Positions 43,250-52,917 of a stretch of 64,000 bases of DNA are shown here, in pieces. Every line of letters begins with the position of its first letter. The first letter of the stretch is position 1. The DNA is from Allocoleopsis franciscana PCC 7113 (lineage in GTDB: Bacteria; Cyanobacteriota; Cyanobacteriia; Cyanobacteriales; Coleofasciculaceae), in NCBI RefSeq assembly GCF_000317515.1, contig NC_019738.1, forward strand, positions 3,994,001-4,058,000, given 5' to 3'. The notes under the pieces are model-generated. The model was given only the letters and a program-made list of their open reading frames with translations, was not told the DNA's origin and ran no database searches. A program made the position numbers and the translations under genes.

Positions 43250-44638
43250 ATGAACAAAAAATTTGGCAAAATAATTCTCGCTAATGATGCTTCAACTTTA
43301 AGTAACCTCGGATTTGAACAATCTCCTGACGCGGCAACTTTTGCCATCAATATTGCTAATTGGTTCACGGGCGGTCGTCCCGGCAAGTTTCATTCTTATT
43401 CTGACCCTGATCGACGCGAATCTGAATCGGCTTTAGCACAAACAATGACTCAAGCGGGTCATACATGGACTGTAGGATATGATATCCCAGAAAATGTGGA
43501 TGCGATTTTTACACATGAAACAACTATTGATGACCCTATACTCAGAGATTTGGTTAACGCTGGAGGGAGCGTTTACTTAGCTGCCGATACGGAAGATGAA
43601 GACTATGCTACAGGGTATGAGTTTAACTGGTTTCTTTGGGAAGTTGGTTTACAGTTTAAAGAGGGCTATAATGGGATTTCAGGAAATCAACCCATTAATA
43701 GCGAGCATCCGATTTTTGCTGGAGTTAAATCTCTCTATCAACGCAATGGTAGTTCGATTATAGATTTTCAACCTGACGAACAGGCCAATCAAATTCTCGT
43801 TTCTAGTTCTGATGGAGAAGGGCTGTATGCAATACTCGATCTCTCAAAGGCGACACCCCACGTCAGGATAAACAGGATTTTTTCAGATGGAAGTGTTAAA
43901 TCCACAGAGGCGGACGAATATATCGCTATTGTCAACGAGAGTTTGGTTGATATAGATATATCAGGCTGGAAAATTCAAGGCATAAATCGCAATCAAGAAT
44001 TTTATTTTCCCACAGGGACAGTATTGAAAAAAGGAGCTGAGTGTCGAGTTTATACTAACGAGGTGCATCCCGAATCAGGCGGCTTCTCTTTCGGTAGCAA
44101 ACGCTCTGTTTGGAATAACTCTTCAGACGAGGGACGGCTGTATGATGCTCAAGGAAATTTGATGTCTAGCTATGCTTATACTGAGCAAAGTCAGATGTTA
44201 TCTAATCTGACAAAATCCCTTGGCTATGACAATCTCATCCTAGAGGCAGATCCAGAAGCGATTAAGGCACAACAAGCTTTAGGCGGTAAGGTAACTTTTG
44301 AGGAAGCATTAACTTTTGCCTACGATAGCTTTGAAGCTGACAACACAGAAGAAGGCTCGGCTGTAGACGCGATCGCACAAGAAGCTGCTGCTGTGGGTGT
44401 GCCATACGCCTATTTTAATGGCGATCACGTATCCTCGGCTTACCACTATATGCAAAAACCCACCACTAAAATTACCCTGTGTACACCACAGACACCGATG
44501 CTCCCAACAAGAGGGGAAAGCATAGAAGCTAACTGGATATTTATGTTACAAATTCCTGAACTCAACACAGTACATTGGGCGATAATCGACCGATCGGGCG
44601 AAGAAGAAGTGTACAATTACGGTTGCAATTTGTCCTGA
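43250..44638 (+). CDS. protein with a GATase-like N-terminus and lamin tail domain
   Basis: The 462-residue protein has an N-terminal alpha/beta part (KIILANDASTLSNLGFEQSP, then NIANWFTGGRPGKFHSYSDP and VNAGGSVYLAADTEDEDYA) resembling DUF4350/glutamine-amidotransferase-like folds that lack catalytic residues. Residues 205-310 are a lamin tail domain (VRINRIFSDG, ADEYIAIVNESLVDIDISGW, then KKGAECRVYTNE and FSFGSKRSVWNNSSDEGRLY). The C-terminus is unassigned. No signal peptide is seen, unlike most bacterial lamin-tail proteins, which are secreted. Together with the WGR-propeller and NTPase-TPR genes it forms an unusual row on one strand. Confidence 0.78.
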   Translation: MNKKFGKIILANDASTLSNLGFEQSPDAATFAINIANWFTGGRPGKFHSYSDPDRRESESALAQTMTQAGHTWTVGYDIPENVDAIFTHETTIDDPILRDLVNAGGSVYLAADTEDEDYATGYEFNWFLWEVGLQFKEGYNGISGNQPINSEHPIFAGVKSLYQRNGSSIIDFQPDEQANQILVSSSDGEGLYAILDLSKATPHVRINRIFSDGSVKSTEADEYIAIVNESLVDIDISGWKIQGINRNQEFYFPTGTVLKKGAECRVYTNEVHPESGGFSFGSKRSVWNNSSDEGRLYDAQGNLMSSYAYTEQSQMLSNLTKSLGYDNLILEADPEAIKAQQALGGKVTFEEALTFAYDSFEADNTEEGSAVDAIAQEAAAVGVPYAYFNGDHVSSAYHYMQKPTTKITLCTPQTPMLPTRGESIEANWIFMLQIPELNTVHWAIIDRSGEEEVYNYGCNLS

Positions 44639-44936
44639 TTAAGAGGCATTCGCTCGATGATGAACCGAAGAAATTGAGCGATTGTGCGATCGCGTTGCGA
44701 GAAGAGCGAATGTGTTGCATGGTGCGTAAGCAGCAAAGCGCAGATCGCGTTTTCCTAACGCCTAAAACACAAAGGATAAACAGAAAGATATCGAAAGTAG
44801 AGATAACCGAACAAAGGCTAAAAACTATTAGCCGATATGCCGACCGCAGGCTGACGCGATCGCGGTCTATTCTCAATTAAGCGGGAAGAAACATAGATAT
44901 TAAGACCCTCATTAAGGGGAAAGAGGCAAATTATTA

Positions 44937-46961
44937 TCAACTCACCGAGACAACCACTCCCGCACTTTCATTCGCCATCCTATCCACCGCACATAAGGCA
45001 TACTTTCCCGGTTCCACCGTCGCCACCCTAGTCGCTCCTGGTAAAATTCGTTCCAGCGTCCAGCTACCACTAGTCTGCTTATACAGCGTCCAAGCCCGAA
45101 TATCTCGATCATCGGCTGCCTTCCAAGTTAGTTGGCGGTTTTTGGCGGCAACTCCGGTGGGAGGAAAGGGGGGTAAATTATCCTGCCATGGCATCGCAGG
45201 TACCAGTGCAGGTTTGGCATACACCGAAGACTTGAAGCTGTTATAGATGCCCTGACGATTTTCCGTGAAAGCACTCATACTGAAGAAGATATTCCCCAGT
45301 GATAACTTCTCATACAGGTTGCGCGTCAGTTCAACTTGCTTGTTAATCTCTGGAAGCTTCCAACTCTTACCATCTAACTGCCCTACATTGTTCCCCGCAT
45401 AAATATGTCGTTTCTTGGGGTTAACACCCGTCCACCACTTCAGCAACACGGGATAACTCTGGCTTTTTTGGTCAATCTTCCAATAAAGTTGCGGCGCTAG
45501 ATAATCCAGCCACCCTTGTTCCAACCATTTTTTCGCATCTGCATATAGCACACTATACGCATCGAGTCCAGTAATCTGAGGCGGTTGTCCGGGGCGGTAA
45601 ATGCCAAAGGGACTAATACCAAACTTGACATGGGGTTTTGTGGCCTTAATTCCTGCCCATAAGCGCTGAACCATTTTATTCACATTGTCCCGTCGCCAGT
45701 CGCCCAAGCTGAGTTTACCGCCAGCCGATTTATAGGCGGAGTAGGTTTTGCTGTCGGGGAAGGACTTTCCCTCGATAGGATAGGGATAAAAATAATCATC
45801 CAGGTGAATGCCATCCACATCATAGCGGCGCACCACATCGAGCATTACATTGTAAGCCCTGTCTTGAATGACTTGTGCGCCTGGGTCCATCCACAACTGA
45901 TTGCCCCAAGTGTAAACATATTGGGGATTGGTGATGGTAATGTGAGGGCGAACCGTCCCACCTGGTTTGGCATTTGTCTTGGCGCGGTAGGGATTGAACC
46001 AAGCATGAAGTTCAATGTTACGCTTGTGGCATTCTGCGATCGCAAACTCCAAAGGGTCATAAAAGGGTGAGGGGGCTTTCCCCTGAGTTCCTGTCAGCCA
46101 ACCACTCCAAGGCTCTAGTTGAGAGGCGTACAGAGCATCCCCTTCTGGTCGTACCTGTAAAATGAGAGCGTTGAAGTTTAGGGCTTGTATTCGGTTTAGG
46201 ATGTTAATGAGTTCAGATTTCTGTTGTTCAACCGGAAGTCCCGGCTTGGAAGGCCAATCACTGTTCCATGCCGTTGTTACCCACACGCCTCGGAATTCCC
46301 GGCGATGACTTAAGGTAATCGTCTGATGAAGGGGCAATCCAGGTTCTGGGGGAACCACAATATAGTTAGATTGAATTGGAGGAGCTTCACCCAGATAAAC
46401 TAAAGCTTGATAGACAAACGCCGCCACATCGGCACGGGTTGCCGCGACATTGGGGCCGAGTAACTTGATATTGGGATAGTTTGCCACAAGTCCGGCACGA
46501 GTTGCGATCGCTACATCGTCTTTGGCATAGCTAGGAATAATTGCCGTATCCTGGTAAATGGCTGGAAGTCCTGCTATCAGGTCAGATTTGACCTTCGAGA
46601 CCATCTCCAAGCCACTGACGAGGGACACTAAAACCTGTACCCTAGAAATTCTATCGTTGAGGCGGAAGTGGTTATCGGGAAAGCCACTAATAAATCCGGT
46701 TTCGTAAGCTTTGCGAATGGCAGTGGCAGCCCAGTGGCTAGGAGGTACATCGGCAAAACCAATATACTGCCGCTTTGTCGGTTTGGGAAAGGCTTTGGCA
46801 ATAACGGCAGCAAACTCAACGCGAGTCATGGAGTTGTTGGGGCGAAATGTTCCATGGGGAAACCCGCTAATAATCCCACGCTGGGCTAAGGCTTCGATGA
46901 ATAAGCGTGCCCAATGATTTTGAATGTCAGAGAAGGGAGTAGAGGCAGATACCATCGTCAA
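44937..46961 (-). CDS. SLH-domain glycoside-hydrolase-like GHL10 protein
   Basis: The 674-residue protein carries three S-layer homology domains at its N-terminus (FSDIQNHWARLFIEALAQRG, FADVPPSHWAATAIRKAYET, and a third starting YQDTAIIPSYAKDDV). A GHL10/DUF187 TIM-barrel follows from about residue 220 (REFRGVWVTTAWNSDWPSKP, LHAWFNPYRAKTN, and DVDGIHLDDYFYPYP with acidic residues on the expected strand). The end resembles a fibronectin-type III fold. Such proteins probably bind secondary cell-wall polymer and cut an extracellular glycan. No signal peptide is visible at the chosen start, which is odd for an SLH protein; a more upstream start may exist. Confidence 0.9.
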   Translation of the reverse strand: MTMVSASTPFSDIQNHWARLFIEALAQRGIISGFPHGTFRPNNSMTRVEFAAVIAKAFPKPTKRQYIGFADVPPSHWAATAIRKAYETGFISGFPDNHFRLNDRISRVQVLVSLVSGLEMVSKVKSDLIAGLPAIYQDTAIIPSYAKDDVAIATRAGLVANYPNIKLLGPNVAATRADVAAFVYQALVYLGEAPPIQSNYIVVPPEPGLPLHQTITLSHRREFRGVWVTTAWNSDWPSKPGLPVEQQKSELINILNRIQALNFNALILQVRPEGDALYASQLEPWSGWLTGTQGKAPSPFYDPLEFAIAECHKRNIELHAWFNPYRAKTNAKPGGTVRPHITITNPQYVYTWGNQLWMDPGAQVIQDRAYNVMLDVVRRYDVDGIHLDDYFYPYPIEGKSFPDSKTYSAYKSAGGKLSLGDWRRDNVNKMVQRLWAGIKATKPHVKFGISPFGIYRPGQPPQITGLDAYSVLYADAKKWLEQGWLDYLAPQLYWKIDQKSQSYPVLLKWWTGVNPKKRHIYAGNNVGQLDGKSWKLPEINKQVELTRNLYEKLSLGNIFFSMSAFTENRQGIYNSFKSSVYAKPALVPAMPWQDNLPPFPPTGVAAKNRQLTWKAADDRDIRAWTLYKQTSGSWTLERILPGATRVATVEPGKYALCAVDRMANESAGVVVSVS

Positions 46962-47039
46962 TCAGAGCTAGCTTGGCTCAATCTTAACCTTGTTCGACGT
47001 TTTGGCTAACTTCATATCTTGCACCAGTCGCAATAACCC

Positions 47040-47120
47040 GCCAGGGGTTTAAACCCCTGGCTCAAAGCGAAAGTCGTCTTTAGACGACTGGGTATAACTG
47101 TCAGTCCATTTCAATGGACT
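47040..47120. repeat. triple-hairpin palindromic element
   Basis: Three perfect palindromes follow each other: GCCAGGGGTTTAAACCCCTGGC-type (47040-47061), AGTCGTCTTTAGACGACT (47072-47089) and AGTCCATTTCAATGGACT (47103-47120). Such serial hairpins occur as dispersed REP/MITE-like elements in cyanobacteria. It lies in the 480-base gap between the GHL10 gene and the TPR gene, on whichever strand is transcribed. Confidence 0.75.
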
Positions 47121-47169
47121 TGGGCGATGACGCTTGAACTTAAGGATACTGTTGGCAAATTAACTGATG

Positions 47170-47250
47170 GGTCTGACCCTCCCCTAAGAGGAGCGGGGCT
47201 TTCCGGCTCCCCCTTCCCTTGCAGGGAAGGGGGCTGGGGGGTTAGGTTTT
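47170..47250. repeat. GC-rich palindromic repeat (CCCTTCCCTTGCAGGGAAGGG type)
   Basis: A near-perfect palindrome CCCTTCCCTTGCAGGGAAGG sits inside a longer GGCTCCCCC/GGGGGCT arrangement. This sequence is one of the common dispersed palindromes of filamentous cyanobacteria. With the triple hairpin to the left it fills most of the intergenic region; no gene is supported in 46962-47441. Confidence 0.65.
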
Positions 47251-47441
47251 TCGACTGGTTGAGAATGGTACAAGATGTCAACTCACTCAAATATTTCTGA
47301 ATCTGGGAGAAGAACTCATATCCTTCGAGAACACATTCGGCGAACAACCTGACAACAACTTCTGCATAACTTCCATCCAGCTCAGAGATATATGCTGAGT
47401 AACCAAGCCATCCTCCACCTTGCCCTTCGAGGATTTTCCCC

Positions 47442-49556
47442 ATGCAACCTAGAAGAATCGGCATCAGTGCTCTCATCACTCTAATCGCTGCTACCACTAC
47501 CGCATTCGCTCCTAATTTTCCACTGTCCTTCGCTGCACCACCTGCACTGGCTCAAACCTCAGCGAATCGGAAAGCAGAAGCAAATCGATTGCTACAACAA
47601 GGGATTCAGCAGGGGAAAACTAGTCAATTTCAAGCGGCTTTACAGTCTTTCCAACAAGCATTGACTATCTATAAGGAGATAGGAGATCGCAAAGGGGAAG
47701 CTCATTCTCTAGGGAATTTGGGTATTGCTTACTTTTCTCTAGGGCAATACCAGAAAGCGATTGAGTTCTATCAACAGTCCTTGGCTATTGCACGGGAGAT
47801 AGGAGATCGCAAAGGGGAATCTCGTTCTCTGGGGAATCTGGGTAATGCTTACACATCTCTAGGGCAATACCAGAAGGCGATTGAGTTCCATCAGCAGGCA
47901 TTGACAATTGCACGAGAGATTGGCGATCATCAGTGGGAAGCTAGTTCTCTGGGGAATCTGGGTATTGCTTACGATTCTTTAGGACAATACCAGAAGGCGA
48001 TTGAGTTCTATCAACAGCAGTTGGCTATTGCACGGGAGATTGGTGATCGCCAAGGAGAAGCTAATTCTCTGGGGGGTCTGGGTAATGCTTACGATTCTTT
48101 AGGGCAACACCAGAAGGCGATTGAGTTTTATCAACAGTCCTTGGCAATTAAACGGGAGATTAGTGATCGCTCTGGGGAAGCTGGTTCTCTGGGGAATCTG
48201 GGTATTGCTTACTATTATCTAGGACAATACCAGAAAGCGATTGAGTTCCATCAACAGTCCTTGGCAATTAAACGGGAGATTGGCGCTCGCTCCGGCGAAG
48301 CTAATTCTCTGAATAATCTGGGTCTAGCTTACTCTGCTCTAGGGCAATACCAGAAGGCGATTGAGTTCCATCAACAGCAGTTAGCAATTGCACGGGAAAT
48401 TGGCAATCGCCAAGGGGAATCTCGTTCTCTAGGGAATCTGGGTAATGCTTACTATTCCCTAGGGCAATACCAGAAGGCGATTGAGTTCCATCAACAGTCT
48501 TTGGCAATTAAACGAGAGATTGGCGCTCGCAACGGGGAAGCTAATTCTCTGAATAATCTGGGTAATGCTTACGATTCTCTAGGGCAATACAGACAAGCGA
48601 TTGAGTTTTATCAACAGTCCTTGGCAATTAAACGGGAAATTGGCGCTCGCAACGGGGAAGCTAATTCTCTGAATAATCTGGGTAATGCTTACGATTCTCT
48701 AGGGCAATACAGACAAGCGATTGAGTTTTATCAACAGTCCTTGGCAATTAAACGGGAAATTGGCGACAAGGAAGGTGAAGGACTGGTTCTCAGTAATCTC
48801 GGTAATCTACTAGCCAAACAAAACCAACCAGAACAAGCCATTATCTTCTACAAACAATCCGTCAATGTCAGAGAAGAAATTCGGCGAGATATCCGAGGAC
48901 TATCAAAAGAACAACAGCAGTCGTATACCGAAACCATTGCTGGCACTTATCGCGCTTTAGCTGACTTACTCCTCAAACAAGGTCGAAGTTCGGAAGCACA
49001 ACAAGTCCTCGACTTACTCAAAGTTCAGTAACTTGAAGACTATTTAAACAACGTTCGAGGCAGTGATAACTCTGCTCAAGGCATTGCCAATCGCGCCCCA
49101 GAGCAGCAATTTAAACAAGGCTACGACGCAATTCTGAATAAGGCAATTGAGCAAGGAAAAGAACTCGTCCAACTCGAAAACATTCCCATATCTAATAGAA
49201 CCGAATCCCAGAAACAGCGTGTGATTGAACTGAGGAAAAATCAGCAGCAACTTGTCCAACAATTCCAAGCCTTCCTCAAAAGTCCTGAAGTCGCACAACT
49301 GCGATATATTCCCCTTGCTGCCCTCTATGACGGCAACCAATGGTTAGTCCAGCGCTTTGGCATTAACAACATCACTGCCCTCAGCCTCACCGATTTCAAC
49401 ACTAAACCTCAAGCTAAATTACAAGTCTTAGCGGGTGCCTTCACCACTGGTAGTTATAACGTCCAAAACCAGTGCCATCCAGTACATATCATTTTGTTGT
49501 TTATTTGTATAGTCAATTTCGTTACCAAAACTTTAATTCGGTGTTGTTCGGGTTGA
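47442..49556 (+). pseudogene. decayed secreted TPR-CHAT protein gene
   Basis: The first frame (47442-49031, 529 residues) encodes a signal peptide and about eleven 40-residue TPR units of the pattern YQKAIEFYQQSLAIAREIGD, encoded by near-identical 120-bp repeats, ending in QQVLDLLKVQ. At TAA 49029-49031, where related CHAT-type proteins have Glu (KVQELEDYLNNVRG-like), the same frame continues with LEDYLNNVRGSDNSAQGI. It runs through a coiled coil and then jumps from FLKSPEVAQ to LRYIPLAALYDGNQWL, omitting about 130 residues of the usual linker. After FTTGSYNVQ it loses similarity and stops at 49554. The CHAT catalytic region is incomplete. The TPR part may still be expressed. The call rests on recalled CHAT sequences. 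Confidence 0.8.
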
Positions 49557-50013
49557 ACAAAGTAGAGTTTTTGAGTATAATTACTTGGAAAAGTTTATGC
49601 TCCTGTATTGTATTCTGATAGAAGTTTTTGAGTACAGGAAAATAACTAAAAAATAATCACAAAACCGTACTTAACCCTAGTCCACGATTAGCTTTTATCT
49701 TGAGTACATAAATTCTTTCTGTCTCTACCCAAAATACTCGTACCCCAGCGCCAAAAAACTAGTACCTCTTCACCTACGAAATTTTGGAAGTCTCATCAGC
49801 TTAGTATTTAAGGCTCTGAGTACAACGCTAATTAATTCAATAAATACTGATCGAGATTGTTGATCAGGTTGGTTCTGACGCGGCTGGTATAAAGACAGAT
49901 AAGGCCAGAGTCTTAAGCCTACCCGTGAAAACAAATTGTTCTTCTCGATTATGGATTAAGCAATAAGACAAAGTCAGCTAGTCTTGCTTGGCATCAGTCA
50001 CTGAGTTACTGCC
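49557..50013. other. intergenic stretch of 457 bases without a gene
   Basis: AT-rich sequence with no supported reading frame follows the decayed CHAT gene. It may hold the lost 3' end of that gene in unrecognisable form. Short GAGTA-containing phrases (TTTTTGAGTATAATTAC and TTTTTGAGTACAGG) recur within 60 bases of each other but form no clear repeat array. Confidence 0.35.
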
Positions 50014-50325
50014 ATGAAACCGCACTGGAAGTTGATAGCTTTTGAAATTATTTTAGAAATTATCCTAGAGATAGGGCCTGCAAGCCTCAGTATGCTGGCG
50101 GCGGTTTCCGAGTACTTGGTAGATTTATCAAATGTGGCTGGAAGAGATTCCGTTCAATTGTTAGTCAGCTCGATTAGACCGGAGATGAATCGCCGAGGGT
50201 ATGTGATAGATTTAGCGCAATACAGTTTCACATCGCTTCCCCACGGTCAAACTAGCCAGACTTCAGAGCTGATACAAGGTCGTTTAAGTGCAATGCCTTC
50301 AGCAGCTTGCTTTTGCGAGGGATAG
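50014..50325 (+). CDS. doubtful small hypothetical protein
   Basis: This 103-residue frame begins MKPHWKLIAFEIILEIILEI and contains a duplicated EIILEI phrase. The later part (EYLVDLSNVAGRDSVQLLVS) has plausible helix-forming composition. No ribosome site of note and no recognised family. It could be a real small protein upstream of the macro-domain gene or a chance frame. Confidence 0.25.
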   Translation: MKPHWKLIAFEIILEIILEIGPASLSMLAAVSEYLVDLSNVAGRDSVQLLVSSIRPEMNRRGYVIDLAQYSFTSLPHGQTSQTSELIQGRLSAMPSAACFCEG

Positions 50326-50459
50326 TACGACAGCAGTAAAGCAACCATCGCATTCCACTCTAAATCTGGAACTCTTCTATGTGCAAGGAGCAAAAAACTC
50401 CTTGATACTTAGCAATGCTGACGCCTATAATAGTTCTCAAGCGGAGGCAGAACATAAGC

Positions 50460-51095
50460 TTGAAACTAATCCTAGTTGCTCCCAACCCCTTATTGTGGGA
50501 AGCCTTTCGAGAGCATTTTAATCATTTACCTAATGTAGAAGTCGTTAATGACTATTTTGAGTGGTTGCCAGAGTTTGACTGTATGGTTAGCCCTGCCAAC
50601 TCCTTTGGTTTGATGGATGGCGGGATTGATGCGGCGATTATTCGTTTTTTTGGTCAATCCTTGATGGATAGAGTGCAGCAGCGCATCCTGGAAGAGTATC
50701 TAGGGGAACAGCCTGTCGGCACCTCATTTATTGTGGAAACAGGTCATTCCAAACATCCCTTTCTCGCCCATACACCCACCATGCGAGTTCCCATGATTGT
50801 CGCAGGGACAGACATTCCCTATGTGGCGATGTGGGCAATGCTGCTAGCTGTTCGACGCCATAACCAACAGGCTAAGCACAAGATTCACACCATTGCCTGC
50901 CCTGGTTTAGGAACAGGAATTGGTCGGGTACCCTATCCTGAGGCAGCCAGAATGATGGCTTTAGCCTATGACCATTTCCTTTATCCACCCAAGTTGCTCA
51001 ATTGCTTCGTAGCAGGCGAAAGACAACTTCAGATTTGGGAAGAAGGGAATTTAGGTGTTACGGAAAGACGACACCCGCCCCAGACTGTTTTATGA
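50460..51095 (+). CDS. macro-domain protein
   Basis: From a TTG at 50460 (preceded by GGAGG 12 nt upstream) the product has 211 residues (LKLILVAPNPLLWEAFREHF). The macro fold is indicated by VVNDYFEWLPEFDCMVSPAN, then SFGLMDGGIDAAIIRFFG (the NxxxGxMxGGxAxxI-like ligand loop) and IACPGLGTGIGRVPYPEAAR, with the glycine-rich loop. Similar stand-alone macro proteins resemble phage-tail-type or Appr-1''-p processing domains. It probably binds or hydrolyses an ADP-ribose-containing compound. An in-frame ATG lies further upstream at 50415, which would add fifteen residues with no conserved content. Confidence 0.85.
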   Translation: MKLILVAPNPLLWEAFREHFNHLPNVEVVNDYFEWLPEFDCMVSPANSFGLMDGGIDAAIIRFFGQSLMDRVQQRILEEYLGEQPVGTSFIVETGHSKHPFLAHTPTMRVPMIVAGTDIPYVAMWAMLLAVRRHNQQAKHKIHTIACPGLGTGIGRVPYPEAARMMALAYDHFLYPPKLLNCFVAGERQLQIWEEGNLGVTERRHPPQTVL

Positions 51096-51188
51096 TTGAC
51101 CTGGAGACCGAGTTAGCCAAAGCATTTCATTCGATATCGAGGCAGCCTCGCTCTCTGAGAATTTCATCGCTTCGTATGGTGAGCCATT

Positions 51189-51716
51189 ATGAAAAGGAAT
51201 CGCCTCTGGGCAAAAACGCTGTTCTCAAAAGCGTTATCGCTTGGCGCTACACTCGCTCTAGTGGCGTTAGGAACTTGGGATCTTCCAGCTTTTGCCGGAA
51301 AGACTAACTTAGAAACTCAGTCCAGCGCTAATCCTCAAATCCTCGTTGCCCGACAACAACGTCAAGGGCGATGGATTGAAGTTGACCTCTCTGCTCAACG
51401 TGTAACCGCCTGGAATGGCAGAAAAAGGGTTCGCTCTTTCATGGTTTCAACCGGAAAGCGGCGCACACCGACTCGTCTGGGCACTTTTTCTGTTCAATCC
51501 AAGCACCGCTCAACTCGAATGCGTGGCCCAGGTTACAACGTACCCAATGTTCCTTACGTGATGTATTACTCTGGCGGCTATGCCCTGCATGGTGCCTACT
51601 GGCATAATCGCTTTGGTACGCCAGTCAGTCGTGGTTGCGTTAATTTGCGACCTGCTAGCGCTCGTTGGTTATATAACTGGGCACGCATCGGCACACCCGT
51701 GGTTGTTCGTCGATAG
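51189..51716 (+). CDS. L,D-transpeptidase (YkuD family)
   Basis: This 175-residue periplasmic protein starts MKRNRLWAKTLFSKALSLGA with a signal peptide ending near residue 37. The YkuD domain has WIEVDLSAQRVTAWNGRKRV, the substrate strand STGKRRTPTRLGTF, and the catalytic Cys in HNRFGTPVSRGCVNLRPASA (HxxxxxxxxSRGCVNL motif). It forms or remodels 3-3 cross-links in peptidoglycan, or anchors proteins to it. It is convergent with murG on the other strand; a small palindromic hairpin lies between. Confidence 0.93.
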   Translation: MKRNRLWAKTLFSKALSLGATLALVALGTWDLPAFAGKTNLETQSSANPQILVARQQRQGRWIEVDLSAQRVTAWNGRKRVRSFMVSTGKRRTPTRLGTFSVQSKHRSTRMRGPGYNVPNVPYVMYYSGGYALHGAYWHNRFGTPVSRGCVNLRPASARWLYNWARIGTPVVVRR

Positions 51717-51745
51717 CTGAAATCCGTTTGAGGGAAACAACATGG

Positions 51746-51765
51746 AGGGGTGGGCATTGCCCACC
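51746..51765. repeat. palindrome GGTGGGCATTGCCCACC between convergent genes
   Basis: GGTGGGCATTGCCCACC is a near-perfect stem placed between the L,D-transpeptidase and murG ends. The same palindrome recurs at 59695-59711. It may act as a terminator on either strand or as a dispersed repeat. Confidence 0.6.
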
Positions 51766-51816
51766 TTGCCGTTCAACTTGCGTAAGTCCTGATGATTGCT
51801 AGACTCTTGGATTGAG

Positions 51817-52917
51817 CTACGGCACTTGTTCATGAACGTTCAATTTACTAGGCTTTGTCTCGACAAGCTGACGCACTAAGTTGGCTAATCGTACCCCACT
51901 ATCCGCTACCGCGAGATCCGCCGTTTTTTGCGCCATAGTCTGCAATACTTGGGGTGACTGAAGTAAATGCAACACCTTGCTTTCCAACAGTTCAGGGGTC
52001 AATTCCGTCTGACGAAAAACCAACGCTGCTCCCGTCGTGGCAAAACTAGCAGCGTTAAAGGCTTGGTGGTCTTCCGCCGCAAACGGATAGGGAATTAAAA
52101 TAGCAGGGGTTTGTGTAATCGCCAGTTCTGTTAATGAACCCGAACCTGCACGGCTAACCGCTAAATTGGCGCGTTGCAGTAGCCCTGCCATGTTGTGATA
52201 AAAAGGCAGAGAAACATATTGAGGATGCTGGAGTGATTGGGCGTCAGGGTCTTTCTCCCCGGTTAAATGCACAATCCAGGCACCGGCCTCAAACCAAGCT
52301 GGGGCACATTGACGCACCAGTTGATTGACTGCGATCGCACCTTGGGAACCCCCAACCACTACAATCAACGGTACGTCTTCAGGTATCGGCAATTCCAGCT
52401 TCTGGGGTGATTGAAAACTAGAGCGCACCGGTGTCCCCACATAGGCGGTGTTCACCTTGGGTAGGTATTTTGCCGTTGAGGCAAACCCCAGCGCCACACG
52501 AGTACATAGGGGACTAAACCAACGGGTGACTTTACCGGGGATGGCGTTCGATTCATGTAAAATCACGGGCAATCCTAGCATCCGTGCTGCAATAATTGCT
52601 GGTCCTGCAATGTAACCGCCTGTGGTAAAGACGGCATCAAATTGACCGGTTTTGAGAAGTCGTCGCACTTGGAGAATCGATGCGACAAGGCGTCCTAAGA
52701 TTCGCACTGTACCTAGACCAAAACGCTGTTGAAAGCCTTCGACCGGAATTGTGTGGAGGGGGTATTGAGCGGGGACTAGCTCTCGTTCTAGGCGATCAGG
52801 GACACCAAGCCACTCAATTTTATAATCTTGTAGCTGGTCGGCGACGGCGATCGCGGGAAACAGATGCCCCCCAGTGCCGCTGGCAGCAATCAACAATCGA
52901 ATCGGTGGGTGATGCAA
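51817..52917 (-). CDS. murG: UDP-N-acetylglucosamine--MurNAc-pentapeptide-lipid GlcNAc transferase
   Basis: MurG adds GlcNAc to lipid I to give lipid II at the cytoplasmic face of the membrane. The 366-residue protein has the N-terminal Gly-rich motif IAASGTGGHLFPAIAVADQL, HESNAIPGKVTRWFS, VVGGSQGAIAVNQLV, and the UDP-GlcNAc-binding LAVSRAGSGSLTELAITQTP followed by LIPYPFAAEDHQ. All family blocks are intact. It is the only lipid II enzyme in the window; with the nearby L,D-transpeptidase it marks a cell-wall patch. Confidence 0.96.
   Translation of the reverse strand: MHHPPIRLLIAASGTGGHLFPAIAVADQLQDYKIEWLGVPDRLERELVPAQYPLHTIPVEGFQQRFGLGTVRILGRLVASILQVRRLLKTGQFDAVFTTGGYIAGPAIIAARMLGLPVILHESNAIPGKVTRWFSPLCTRVALGFASTAKYLPKVNTAYVGTPVRSSFQSPQKLELPIPEDVPLIVVVGGSQGAIAVNQLVRQCAPAWFEAGAWIVHLTGEKDPDAQSLQHPQYVSLPFYHNMAGLLQRANLAVSRAGSGSLTELAITQTPAILIPYPFAAEDHQAFNAASFATTGAALVFRQTELTPELLESKVLHLLQSPQVLQTMAQKTADLAVADSGVRLANLVRQLVETKPSKLNVHEQVP

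Noticed and set aside
44575-44880. 101-codon frame overlapping the end of the lamin-tail protein gene
   Set aside because: It starts inside that gene and has no family or start signal; probably chance.
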